The position numbers and the translations under genes are program-made. Shown here in pieces: positions 9,195 to 17,474 of a stretch of 64,000 nt of DNA. A model generated the notes under the pieces. The model did not search any database, was not told the origin of the DNA, and saw nothing but the letters and a program-made list of their open reading frames with translations. This DNA comes from Rhodopseudomonas palustris (GTDB lineage: Bacteria > Pseudomonadota > Alphaproteobacteria > Rhizobiales > Xanthobacteraceae): positions 4,588,001 through 4,652,000 of the forward strand of contig NZ_CP019966.1 of the NCBI RefSeq assembly GCF_003031265.1, written 5' to 3'. Each line of letters begins with the position of its first letter. The stretch's first letter is position 1.

Positions 9195-9208
9195 TTGATG
9201 CCGATCAA
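9195..9208. promoter_or_regulatory. FixK/FNR-type box, perfect
   Basis: TTGAT-GCCG-ATCAA matches the consensus at all specified positions. It ends only 15 nt before the GTG start assigned to the P-type ATPase, so classic activation (-41.5) of that gene would place the transcript start inside the coding region. Activation of the divergent phaC, with a start near 9160 and a ~170-nt leader, fits better. It may also repress the ATPase. Confidence 0.7.
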
Positions 9209-9223
9209 CACATCGGTTTTCTC

Positions 9224-11788
9224 GTGCAAGATCGCCCGCTGTTCTGGCTCCACCCGATCGAGACGCTGCTCGCCCAGTTCGAGAGTCGGCGCGAAGGGTT
9301 GAGCTCCGACGAGGCCGCACACCGGCTCGCACGCTACGGCCGCAACGCCTTCCACCCGCCGGCCGGTCAATCACTGCTCGCCAAGATTGGCAAGCGGATG
9401 CTCAATCCGCTGGTGGCGATCCTGCTCGTCGCCGCCGCGATCTCGAGCATCAGCGGCGATCTCGGCAGCTTCGTCATCATCCTGACGGTGATCACCTTTT
9501 CGATCACTTTGGACATCGTCCAAGAGCATCACGCCGAAGCGGCGGCCGAGAACCTCCGGCGCTCAGTTGCAGTCAGGGCCGACGTCTATCGCGACGGTAA
9601 GGTCACCCCACTGCCGGTCGAGGATATCGTGCCCGGCGACGTGGTCGAACTACGCGCCGGCGATTTGGTCCCGGCCGATGGCGTCGTGATCGAGGCCCAT
9701 AACGCGCAGGTCAACGAATCCCTGATGACCGGCGAGGCGTTTCCATCGGCAAAGAACAGCGGGCCATGCCACAGTCCGACCCCGGCGGACGCGGCCAATG
9801 CGTTGTTCGCAGGGACCAGCATGGTCGGAGGAAGCGCCGTGATGCTGGTGGTGGCGACCGGGCAAGACACCCGGTTCGGCGGCATCGTTACCGCGCTGGC
9901 AGCGAACGAGCCCGAGACCGCGCTGGAAAAGGGCGTGCACAGCCTCGGCCTGCTGATCCTCCGGCTCACCGTATTTCTCACGCTGTTCGTGCTGCTGGCC
10001 CATCTGGTCGCCGGCCGGCCGCCGATCGAGTCGTTCCTGTTTGCGGTGGCGCTCGCCGTCGGCCTGACGCCAGAGCTGCTGCCGATGGTGATGACGGTGA
10101 CGCTGGCGCGGGGAGCGCTGCGGATGGCCGCCAAGAAGGTGATCGTCAAGCGGCTGTCGGCGATCCACGACCTCGGCGCGATGGACGTCTTGTGCACCGA
10201 CAAGACCGGCACGCTGACGCAGGCCACCGTGACACTTGTCGATCACCTTGGCCCTGACGGCGCCACCAGTGATCGGCTTCTGACCTTCGCCACGATCAAC
10301 AGCCGGTTCGAGACAGGGGTCCGGAGCCCGCTCGACCAAGCCGTTCTGTCCCATCCGAACCTGCCCGAAACTGCCTCCTGGCAGCGGCTCGGCGAAGTAC
10401 CGTTCGATTTCGAACGCCGCTGCGTCTCGGTGCTCGCCGCCGACGGCGATGGGCCATGGCTGATCAGCAAAGGCGCCCCGGAGGCGATCCTGTCGCGAGC
10501 CACCGGCCTTGATGGCGGCGATGGCGCGGTCCGGCCGCTTGACGACACTGCGCGAGCCGCGCTGGAGCAGCTGCAACAGGCTCAGGTGACGCTGGGCTAC
10601 CGGCTGCTGGCGGTTGCGGCCAAGCGGATGCCCGCCGGCACCACCGAGATCAGCCTCGCCGACGAACGCGACCTCGTCCTGATGGGCTTCTGCGTGTTCT
10701 CTGATCCGCCGAAGCCGGATGCCGCCGCCGCGATCGCGACGCTGCAATCCCTCGGCGTCAGGCTGAAGGTGATCTCGGGCGATCACGGCGCAGTGGTACA
10801 GCATGTCGCCAATGCGGTCGGTCTGCCGAATGCGCAAATGCTGACGGGTGCCGAGATCGCCGAGCTCAGCGAGACCGCGCTCGCCGCGCGGATCGAGCAC
10901 GTCGATCTGTTCGCACGGGTCGATCCGGACCAGAAGACCAGAATCATCCAGGCGCTGCAGCGCCGCGGCCACGTCGTCGGCTTCATGGGCGACGGCATCA
11001 ACGATGCACCGGCGATCCGGGCCGCGCATGTCGGCCTGTCGGTCGAAGGCGCCACCGATGTCGCCCGCGCGGCCGCCGACATGATCATGCTGGATTCCGA
11101 TCTCGCGGTGCTGGCGGACGGCGTCCGCGAAGGACGGCGGACCTTCGCGAACATCCTCAAATACGTGCGGATGGGCACCAGCTCGAATTTCGGAAACATG
11201 CTGTCGATGGCGCTGGCCTCGATCGTCTTGCCGTTCCTGCCGCTACTGCCGATGCAGATCCTGCTCAACAACCTGCTCTACGACCTGTCCGAGATTGGCA
11301 TTCCGTTCGACAGCGTCGATTCAGGCGATGTCGAACGACCCCACAGCTGGGACATGAAGAGCATCTTGCGCTTCACCATGATCATGGGCGCGGTGTCGTC
11401 GGTGTTCGATATCGCCACCTTCGCCGTGCTGCTCAACGTCTTCGACGCCCAGGAAGCGACGTTCCAGACGGCGTGGTTTGTGGAATCGATCGCGACCCAG
11501 ATCCTGGTGATCTTCCTGATCCGTTCGAGCGGCCCGTTCTGGACCAGCCGCCCGCATTGGATCCTGGCCGCGACATCGCTCGGCGCGCTCGCCTTCGCCA
11601 TCGCGTTGGTGGTGAGCCCATTGCGATCGGTGTTCGGCTTCGCCCCGATCGGGGCACAACTCGGCTTGATGCTGGCCGTGATTGTGATCTGCTATCTGAT
11701 CTGCGCCGAGCTCGCCAAACGGCTGGCGCTGGCAAATCTGAGCAGTCACCGCGGCCGGCGGCGGCACGCCGCGCATCCCCGGCATTAG
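9224..11788 (+). CDS. mgtA: Magnesium-translocating P-type ATPase (MgtA/MgtB-like)
   Basis: This is an inner-membrane P-type ATPase predicted to import Mg2+. Its 854 residues show the N-terminal cation-ATPase domain (EGLSSDEAAHRLARYGRNAF), the actuator motif MTGEAFPS, the phosphorylation site LCTDKTGTLT (near residue 326), the hinge GDGINDAPAIRAAHVG, and about ten membrane segments. The segment LTPELLPMVMTVTLARGAL before the phosphorylation site and NSRFETGVRSPLDQAVL after it are typical of the Mg2+ subfamily rather than Ca2+ or K+ pumps. The start is GTG at 9224; no ATG lies upstream in frame and the N-terminal domain needs this region. A 15-nt gap to a perfect FixK box makes start or promoter assignment puzzling. 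A universal stress gene lies convergent downstream. Confidence 0.87.
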   Translation: MQDRPLFWLHPIETLLAQFESRREGLSSDEAAHRLARYGRNAFHPPAGQSLLAKIGKRMLNPLVAILLVAAAISSISGDLGSFVIILTVITFSITLDIVQEHHAEAAAENLRRSVAVRADVYRDGKVTPLPVEDIVPGDVVELRAGDLVPADGVVIEAHNAQVNESLMTGEAFPSAKNSGPCHSPTPADAANALFAGTSMVGGSAVMLVVATGQDTRFGGIVTALAANEPETALEKGVHSLGLLILRLTVFLTLFVLLAHLVAGRPPIESFLFAVALAVGLTPELLPMVMTVTLARGALRMAAKKVIVKRLSAIHDLGAMDVLCTDKTGTLTQATVTLVDHLGPDGATSDRLLTFATINSRFETGVRSPLDQAVLSHPNLPETASWQRLGEVPFDFERRCVSVLAADGDGPWLISKGAPEAILSRATGLDGGDGAVRPLDDTARAALEQLQQAQVTLGYRLLAVAAKRMPAGTTEISLADERDLVLMGFCVFSDPPKPDAAAAIATLQSLGVRLKVISGDHGAVVQHVANAVGLPNAQMLTGAEIAELSETALAARIEHVDLFARVDPDQKTRIIQALQRRGHVVGFMGDGINDAPAIRAAHVGLSVEGATDVARAAADMIMLDSDLAVLADGVREGRRTFANILKYVRMGTSSNFGNMLSMALASIVLPFLPLLPMQILLNNLLYDLSEIGIPFDSVDSGDVERPHSWDMKSILRFTMIMGAVSSVFDIATFAVLLNVFDAQEATFQTAWFVESIATQILVIFLIRSSGPFWTSRPHWILAATSLGALAFAIALVVSPLRSVFGFAPIGAQLGLMLAVIVICYLICAELAKRLALANLSSHRGRRRHAAHPRH

Positions 11789-11844
11789 ACACGCCGGCGC
11801 CGAGTTTGTGGCGCCGGAGCACAGCCAGTTGTGCTGGAAGGTCG

Positions 11845-12681
11845 CTAGCGCGCCAGGAAGGCGCAGCGCGAGGTCTGCTCCAAGAGATGCTGGGTGACGC
11901 CGCCGAGGATCCATTCGCGGAAGCGCGAACGTCCGTAGGCGCCTGCGACCACGATGCCGGCGCCGACCTGGCGGGCGATGTCGGTGATCTGCCGGGAGAC
12001 ATCGCCGGTGTGTTCGGGCACCTCACCGATGGCATGGATGTGATGACGCGACAGCCAATCGACGACGTCATGCACACCGGCAAGCGCGGCGGCGCGGCCA
12101 TGGTCTTCTTCGCTCTCGACGATCTCGACCACGGTGACGTGGCTGGCTTGGCGCAGCAGCGGCAGCGCGTCGACGATCGCGCGCCGCGCCTCGGGATTGT
12201 CCTTCCACGCCACCAGCACGCTCGACAGATCAATCCGGCAGACGTTCGGCGGCACCACCAACAGCGGGCGGCCGATCTCCATCACGAGGTCGGCCGGAGC
12301 GGCTGACGCGAACGGATCGGACAGCAGGCTCGACACGCCGGCGCCGCACACCACGATGTCCGCGGCGCGCGCCTGCTGCACGATGTAGCGCGACGGCTGT
12401 TCGATGGCGCTGCGCCATTGCAGTTCGCGGGTGTGGCCGCTCATCGCCTGGCGGAATTCGGCTTCCAGATCCGACAGACGCTGCTTGATGGTCGCGAGCC
12501 CCTCCACCATCAGGCGCTCGGCCTGGCTGCCGGACATGTAGTACACCGGCGGGCTCAGTTCGGAGGCCGCAATCCCGATCAGGCGCGACTCGAAGCGCTC
12601 TGCCAATTCCGCCGCGATGCTGAGACGACACGCGTTGGGCTGGTCGAACGCGAGCGCGACCATCACCGTCGAGTACGTCAT
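11845..12681 (-). CDS. Universal stress protein, tandem UspA domains
   Basis: This 278-residue cytoplasmic protein is made of two UspA-type Rossmann domains (about 1-145 and 150-278). The second ends with the ATP-binding signature GAYGRSRFREWILGGVTQHL; the first keeps a shorter match. Tandem Usp proteins bind ATP and are usually made in stasis or low oxygen. The ATG at 12681 is preceded by GGGAGGTG, which decides it over a longer upstream frame. It lies convergent with the Mg2+ ATPase and divergent from a second tandem Usp gene 190 nt away, with a weak FixK-like box between them. Confidence 0.9.
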   Translation of the reverse strand: MTYSTVMVALAFDQPNACRLSIAAELAERFESRLIGIAASELSPPVYYMSGSQAERLMVEGLATIKQRLSDLEAEFRQAMSGHTRELQWRSAIEQPSRYIVQQARAADIVVCGAGVSSLLSDPFASAAPADLVMEIGRPLLVVPPNVCRIDLSSVLVAWKDNPEARRAIVDALPLLRQASHVTVVEIVESEEDHGRAAALAGVHDVVDWLSRHHIHAIGEVPEHTGDVSRQITDIARQVGAGIVVAGAYGRSRFREWILGGVTQHLLEQTSRCAFLAR

Positions 12682-12789
12682 CGGGCACCTCCCGGGAACC
12701 ACCGCGGCAACCACAATCCTGCAGCCACCGCTCACCGCTTCCGGCCACTGCAACGGAGCCATGATCCCGCAACAGAGCTTTCAGATACG

Positions 12790-12803
12790 ATGAGCTAGAT
12801 CAA
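12790..12803. promoter_or_regulatory. Possible degenerate FixK/FNR box
   Basis: ATGAG-CTAG-ATCAA has one perfect half-site and two mismatches in the other. It lies between two divergent universal stress genes, about 75 nt before the plus-strand start and 110 nt before the minus-strand start. It is weak on its own; position and neighbours give it some weight. Confidence 0.35.
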
Positions 12804-12870
12804 AGTAACCCGCAAGCACCGCCATATATTCCGCTCCCGATCCGACACGCTTGGAAGCGGGAGTCCTGCA

Positions 12871-13704
12871 ATGCTGAGTGACATCGTCGCCCACATCCCG
12901 GCCGATCGACCGGCCGACGGCGTGGTCGCCTGCGCCGTCTCGGTCGCGAAGGCATTCGATGCGCATCTGGACGGCATCGTCTGCACCTATCAGCCGATCA
13001 ATCCGGCCATCATGGTCGGCGCATCAGCCGCATACTATGCCGCCGCCACCCAGCAGAACACCGATGCCGATGAGGCTGCCGCGCGGCTCGATCAGTTCGA
13101 GATTGCCGCCCGCGCCGCCGGCGTCACGCACGGCGCACGCTCGGTGTGCGATACGCCGGTGCTGGCCAATCAGGCCCTGTCGGAAATCTCGCGGCTGTAC
13201 GACCTCACCGTCCTGGTGCAGCCGGACCGCGCCAAGCCGGGTCACCAGGACCCGCTGCCGGAAGCGGTGCTGTTCAATTCCGGCAAGCCGATGCTGATGG
13301 TGCCCTACATCCACTCCGGTCCGCTCGCCTTCGACCGCATCCTGATCTGCTGGGACGGCGGGCGTCCCGCGGCGCGCGCAGTGCATGACGCGATGCCGTT
13401 CCTCACCCGGGCGAAGATGATCGACGTCGTCTCCGTCAACGAAGATGAGGACGTGGTCGGACAGGCGTCGTCGACCGCACTGCTGGCGCACCTGATGCGC
13501 CACGATCTGGCGGCGACCGGACACCAGCTCACCTCGCCGCCCGGCAGCATCCACAACACCATTCTGTCGTTCGCCGCCGACAGCGGCGCCAACCTGCTGG
13601 TGATGGGCGGCTACGGCCATTCGCGGCTGCGCGAGTTCATCCTCGGCGGTGTGACGAGAGGCATCTTCAAATCGCTGACCTTGCCCGCGTTGATCTCGCA
13701 TTGA
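12871..13704 (+). CDS. Universal stress protein, tandem UspA domains
   Basis: This 277-residue protein has two UspA-like domains. The N-terminal half (MLSDIVAHIPADRPADGVVA) is diverged and lacks the glycine-rich ATP signature. The C-terminal half has GGYGHSRLREFILGGVTRGI near residues 250-270. It is unlike its divergent neighbour in the first domain, so the two are not a recent duplication. A CBS-BON gene follows 86 nt downstream on the same strand and could be co-transcribed. Together with the ATPase and the CBS genes it makes a small stress/energy-sensing block. Confidence 0.9.
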   Translation: MLSDIVAHIPADRPADGVVACAVSVAKAFDAHLDGIVCTYQPINPAIMVGASAAYYAAATQQNTDADEAAARLDQFEIAARAAGVTHGARSVCDTPVLANQALSEISRLYDLTVLVQPDRAKPGHQDPLPEAVLFNSGKPMLMVPYIHSGPLAFDRILICWDGGRPAARAVHDAMPFLTRAKMIDVVSVNEDEDVVGQASSTALLAHLMRHDLAATGHQLTSPPGSIHNTILSFAADSGANLLVMGGYGHSRLREFILGGVTRGIFKSLTLPALISH

Positions 13705-13790
13705 CGCGTCGCAGGGGCCAGCGACACAACAAGCCACGGTGCGACCGGCGTGGCGCTCGGATTGCCGCCGCGGCTTAGGGGAGACTGGAT

Positions 13791-14522
13791 ATGCGTGCTC
13801 ACCAAATCATGACCCGGCAACTTGTCACGATCGGTCCGGATGCGTCGATCGTCGATGCCGCCAATGCAATGATCGACAATCACGTCAGCGGCCTACCGGT
13901 GGTCGACGACGACGGCAAGCTGATCGGTATCATCTCCGAAGGCGACTTCATCCGCCGCGCCGAAATCGGAACCCAGCGCAAGCGCGGGCGCTGGCTGCGG
14001 ATGTTGCTCGGCCCCGGCACCTGCGCCGGCGACTTCGTCCACGAGCACGGCCGCAAGGTCGGCGAGGTGATGACGCACCATCCCCACACCGTCAGCGAAG
14101 ACACCTCGATCGAAACCATCGTGAAGCTGATGGAGAAGCACCACGTCAAACGCTTCCCGGTGATGCGCGGCGATCTGCTGGTGGGGATCGTCACCCGCAA
14201 GAACCTGCTGCGCGCTGTCGCCGACCTGGCGCGCCAAGCCCCCGAGCCGAACGCGGCCGACGACAAGATCCGCGACAAGATCATCGCCGAAATCGAACGG
14301 AACGACTGGCGCCCATTCGGCCTCAGCGTGCTGGTGCGGGACGGCGTGGTGCACCTCAACGGCGTGATCACCGAAGAGCGGTCGCGGCAGGCCGCGGTGG
14401 TGGTCGCCGAGAACGTCTGCGGGGTGCGGGAAGTGCACGATCATCTGTGCTGGGTCGATACCATGTCCGGGTTCTACCTGAACTCGCCGGAAGACGATCG
14501 GGCGGCCAAAAAAGCGAGTTGA
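13791..14522 (+). CDS. CBS-pair and BON domain protein
   Basis: This 243-residue protein has two CBS domains (about 1-60 and 85-145: HQIMTRQLVTIGPDASIVDA, EVMTHHPHTVSEDTSIETIV) and a C-terminal BON domain (about 155-225: LSVLVRDGVVHLNGVITEER). CBS domains sense adenine nucleotides and BON domains bind membranes or lipids, so it may tether an energy sensor to the envelope. No signal peptide is visible. The ATG at 13791 follows AGGGGAGA. It lies between the universal stress gene and fixL on the same strand; the 145-nt gap to fixL suggests separate promoters. Confidence 0.9.
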   Translation: MRAHQIMTRQLVTIGPDASIVDAANAMIDNHVSGLPVVDDDGKLIGIISEGDFIRRAEIGTQRKRGRWLRMLLGPGTCAGDFVHEHGRKVGEVMTHHPHTVSEDTSIETIVKLMEKHHVKRFPVMRGDLLVGIVTRKNLLRAVADLARQAPEPNAADDKIRDKIIAEIERNDWRPFGLSVLVRDGVVHLNGVITEERSRQAAVVVAENVCGVREVHDHLCWVDTMSGFYLNSPEDDRAAKKAS

Positions 14523-14667
14523 AATCGGCGCGCCGCCGCCGTTTAAGTGACCCTGGCAGCGGCGGGCGTCCCGCCTTCCGCTGGTTGTGAAGTCGCGTCC
14601 GCGCGCCGTGTTGCGGATCGGAATGCCGTTGTGTTAAGAGCGGCAAAGAGAGCATTTCAGGCGTCGC

Positions 14668-16194
14668 GTGACCGAACCAGCCCCACCGTCGACCGAACTC
14701 CTCGCGCGCGATCGCCGTTTGCAGCAGGGCATCGACGGGTACGGCGTCGGCACCTGGGAGCTCAATCTCGCCACCCAGGAATTGGCGTGTTCGGCGACCG
14801 CGCGGAAGCTGTTGGGCGTGCCGGCCGACGCTCCCCTCACCTACGACACCTTCATCTCCCTGCTTGATCCGGACGATCGGGAGCAAATCGCCCTCGCACT
14901 GCAGCAATCGATCGAGCACGGCGACAAGATCGACGTGATGTACCGGGTGGCGGAGAAAGACCGCCCCGGCCATTGGCTGCGCGCCCGCGGCGGCGTCGTC
15001 CACGAGGACGGAGCCTCCTATCTTTGCGGCATCGTGCTCGACATCGATCAGCAGAAGGTGCTCGAGCAGGAACTGCGGCTGCAGCAGGGCCAGCTTCGCT
15101 CGATCCTCGACACCGTGCCGGACGCGATGATCCTGATCGACGGCCGCGGCATCATGCGGTTCTTCTCCCGCGCGGCGGAGCGGATGTTCGGCATGTCCGA
15201 GCGCGAAGCGATCGGCCAGAACATCAGCGTGCTGATGCCGCGCCCCGACGCCACCCGTCACGACAACTACATCGACCGCTATAACAACACCGGCGAACGC
15301 CACATCATCGGTATCGGCCGCATCGTCACCGGCCGCCGCAAGGACGGCAGCACCTTCCCGATCCATCTGTCGATCGGCGAGATGGAATCCGGCGGCGAGC
15401 GCTACTTCACCGGTTTCATCCGCGACCTCACCGAGTATCAGCAGACCCAGGCGCGGCTGCACGAATTGCAGGCCGAACTGGTCCACGTCTCGCGGCTGAC
15501 CGCGATGGGCGAAATGGCCTCGGCGCTGGCGCACGAACTGAACCAGCCGCTGTCGGCGATCAGCAACTACATGAAGGGCTCGCGCCGGCTGCTCGCCGGC
15601 AGCACCGATCCGAACACGGTCAAGATCGAAAGCGCGATGGAACGCGCCGCCGAGCAGGCGCTGCGCGCCGGCCAAATCATCCGTCGGCTGCGGGATTTCG
15701 TCGCGCGCGGCGAATCCGAAAAACGGGTCGAGAGCCTCGCCAAGCTGATCGAAGAGGCAGGTGCGCTCGGGCTCACCGGCGCCCGGGAACAAGGCGTCGT
15801 GCTGCGCTTCAACCTCGATCCGGCCCACGACCTGGTGCTGGTCGACCGGGTTCAGATCCAGCAGGTTCTGGTCAATCTGTTCCGCAATGCGCTGGAAGCG
15901 ATGGCCAATTCCGATAAGAAGGAGTTGTCCGCTGGCAACGCGCGCGTGGCGGACGACATGGTCGAGGTCACCGTCTCGGACACCGGCAGCGGTCTGCCGG
16001 AGCAGGTCAAAGCCAAGCTGTTTCAGACGTTCTTCACCACCAAGGAAACCGGAATGGGGGTCGGACTTTCGATCAGCCGTTCGATCATCGAGGCTCATGG
16101 CGGCCGGATGTGGGCGGAAACGAACAGCGCCGGCGGCGCGACGTTCCGCTTCACGCTGCCGCTGGCGCCCGTCGGGGATTTGACTGATGCCTAA
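14668..16194 (+). CDS. fixL: Oxygen-sensing histidine kinase FixL
   Basis: This 508-residue kinase autophosphorylates when oxygen leaves its haem, and passes phosphate to FixJ. It has a first PAS region (about 20-130), a haem PAS domain (about 140-255) with proximal His212 in GERHIIGIGR and the distal Arg at 218, a dimerisation domain with phospho-His289 in ALAHELNQPL, and an ATPase domain with DTGSGLPEQV and GMGVGLSISRSII. There are no membrane segments, so it is a soluble FixL of the Bradyrhizobium type rather than the membrane-bound Sinorhizobium type. The start is GTG at 14668. It overlaps fixJ by 8 bp, giving a translationally coupled pair. Confidence 0.96.
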   Translation: MTEPAPPSTELLARDRRLQQGIDGYGVGTWELNLATQELACSATARKLLGVPADAPLTYDTFISLLDPDDREQIALALQQSIEHGDKIDVMYRVAEKDRPGHWLRARGGVVHEDGASYLCGIVLDIDQQKVLEQELRLQQGQLRSILDTVPDAMILIDGRGIMRFFSRAAERMFGMSEREAIGQNISVLMPRPDATRHDNYIDRYNNTGERHIIGIGRIVTGRRKDGSTFPIHLSIGEMESGGERYFTGFIRDLTEYQQTQARLHELQAELVHVSRLTAMGEMASALAHELNQPLSAISNYMKGSRRLLAGSTDPNTVKIESAMERAAEQALRAGQIIRRLRDFVARGESEKRVESLAKLIEEAGALGLTGAREQGVVLRFNLDPAHDLVLVDRVQIQQVLVNLFRNALEAMANSDKKELSAGNARVADDMVEVTVSDTGSGLPEQVKAKLFQTFFTTKETGMGVGLSISRSIIEAHGGRMWAETNSAGGATFRFTLPLAPVGDLTDA

Positions 16195-16798
16195 GGGAAC
16201 CGTGCATGTGATCGACGACGACCTGGCGATGCGGGAATCGATCGACTTCCTGCTGAGCTCGGCCGGCTACGAGGTCAGACTGTACGAATCCGCGCAGGCA
16301 TTTCTCGACCTGCCGGACGTGGAATTCGGCTGCATCCTGTCCGACGTCCGGATGCCGGGGATCGATGGTCTCGACCTGTTGAAGCGCCAGAAAGCGGCTG
16401 GCAGCAAGCTGCCGGTGCTGATCATGACCGGCCACGGCGACGTGCCGCTGGCGGTCGAGGCAATGAAGCTTGGCGCCTCCGACTTCATCGAGAAACCGTT
16501 CGACGACGACCGACTGATCGGACTGATCGAAACGGCGCTGAAGCAGGCCCAGGAAGGCGCCAAGAGCGAAGCTGTGGCGCAGGATATTGCGGCACGGATC
16601 CAGTCGCTCAGCCCGCGTGAACGCCAGGTGATGGACGGCCTGATTGCCGGCATGTCCAACAAGGTGATCGCGCGCGAATTCGATATCAGCCCGCGTACTA
16701 TCGAGGTCTATCGCGCCAACGTGATGACCAAGATGCAGGCCTCGAGCCTGTCGGAACTCGTGCGGATGGCGATGCGCGGTGGCGTTATCAAGGATTGA
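16187..16798 (+). CDS. fixJ: Response regulator FixJ
   Basis: This 203-residue regulator has a receiver domain with phospho-acceptor Asp53 (ILSDVRMPG), Thr81 and Lys103, and a LuxR/NarL-type helix-turn-helix (about 140-203: LSPRERQVMDGLIAGMSNKV, ISPRTIEVYRANVM). Phosphorylated by FixL at low oxygen, it activates fixK. The ATG lies inside the end of fixL. A FixK-like box (16795-16808) overlaps its stop codon and belongs to the next gene. Confidence 0.96.
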   Translation: MPKGTVHVIDDDLAMRESIDFLLSSAGYEVRLYESAQAFLDLPDVEFGCILSDVRMPGIDGLDLLKRQKAAGSKLPVLIMTGHGDVPLAVEAMKLGASDFIEKPFDDDRLIGLIETALKQAQEGAKSEAVAQDIAARIQSLSPRERQVMDGLIAGMSNKVIAREFDISPRTIEVYRANVMTKMQASSLSELVRMAMRGGVIKD

Positions 16799-16808
16799 GA
16801 CAGATCAA
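16795..16808. promoter_or_regulatory. FixK/FNR-type box ahead of the receiver gene
   Basis: TTGAG-ACAG-ATCAA has one mismatch to the consensus and overlaps the fixJ stop codon. With the activator at -41.5 the transcript would begin near 16843, about 41 nt before the ATG at 16884. Confidence 0.6.
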
Positions 16809-16883
16809 TCCGGCTTCGTTGGTAGCCCGTATGCTACCAGTATGACAGTTTTCGCAGCGCTCATTGGTGCGTGAGGTTTGGTA

Positions 16884-17276
16884 ATGCCGAACGCACCCGC
16901 AAAAACCATCGTTTACGTTGTGGACGACGATCAGGGCGTGCTCGGATCGCTGCGTTTCCTGCTGGAAACTGATGGCTTCGCGGTGCGCACGTTCCGGAGC
17001 GGACCGGCGCTACTCGACGCCATCGACCAAGGCCCGGTCGACTGCATCGTGATCGACTACAAGATGCCCGGCATGAACGGCATCGACCTCGCCCGCGGGC
17101 TGCGCGAGCGCAAAGTGCGCGCGCCGATCGTGATGATCACCGGCTATCCGGACGAGACGATCTCCAGCCGCGCCAGCGTCGTCGGCGTGCAGCACGTGGT
17201 GGTGAAACCCCACCTCGAAGAGAGCCTGGTTTGGCATATCCGGGCCGCTCTCGAAGAGAGCGGCGCCGCAGCCTGA
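16884..17276 (+). CDS. Single-domain response regulator between fixJ and fixK (possible FixT-like role)
   Basis: This 130-residue protein is only a receiver domain: acidic pair DDD at 14-16, phospho-acceptor Asp58 in VIDYKMPGMNG, Thr86 in MITG, Lys108 in VVKPH. It has no output domain. The ATG at 16884 has GAGG about 7 nt upstream; a TTG six bases earlier also fits the frame. A gene in this position is, as I recall, also found in Bradyrhizobium fixLJ-K2 clusters. In Caulobacter a FixK-induced single-domain receiver, FixT, inhibits FixL. The FixK-like box just upstream supports such a feedback role, but that is inference; it could instead be a phosphate sink for another kinase. Confidence 0.88.
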   Translation: MPNAPAKTIVYVVDDDQGVLGSLRFLLETDGFAVRTFRSGPALLDAIDQGPVDCIVIDYKMPGMNGIDLARGLRERKVRAPIVMITGYPDETISSRASVVGVQHVVVKPHLEESLVWHIRAALEESGAAA

Positions 17277-17445
17277 GCGAGCCGCGACGGCTCCCTCGCC
17301 CATCATATTAAGATCTTGTTAAGACTTCGGTTTTCCGCACAGAAGCGGACGGGGGCGCACGCTCCCAGCCTCCGTAAACCTACTTAGGGGAACCCACTTA
17401 AGATATGGAGCGAAATACCTCGTCCTCGGAATCTTCCGTACAACC

Positions 17446-17474
17446 CTGGCCATCCGATCAAAGGAGATGGCCAG
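17446..17474 (+). promoter_or_regulatory. RNA hairpin presenting the fixK Shine-Dalgarno in its loop
   Basis: CTGGCCATC (17446-17454) and GATGGCCAG (17466-17474) form a perfect 9-bp stem. The 11-nt loop holds the AAGGA ribosome site, and the stem ends on the base before the fixK ATG (17475). This is unlikely by chance and suggests control of fixK translation or message stability. Confidence 0.6.

Noticed and set aside
14368..16098. Long minus-strand open frame
   Set aside because: Antisense to fixL; composition is shadow-like and fixL has every catalytic motif.
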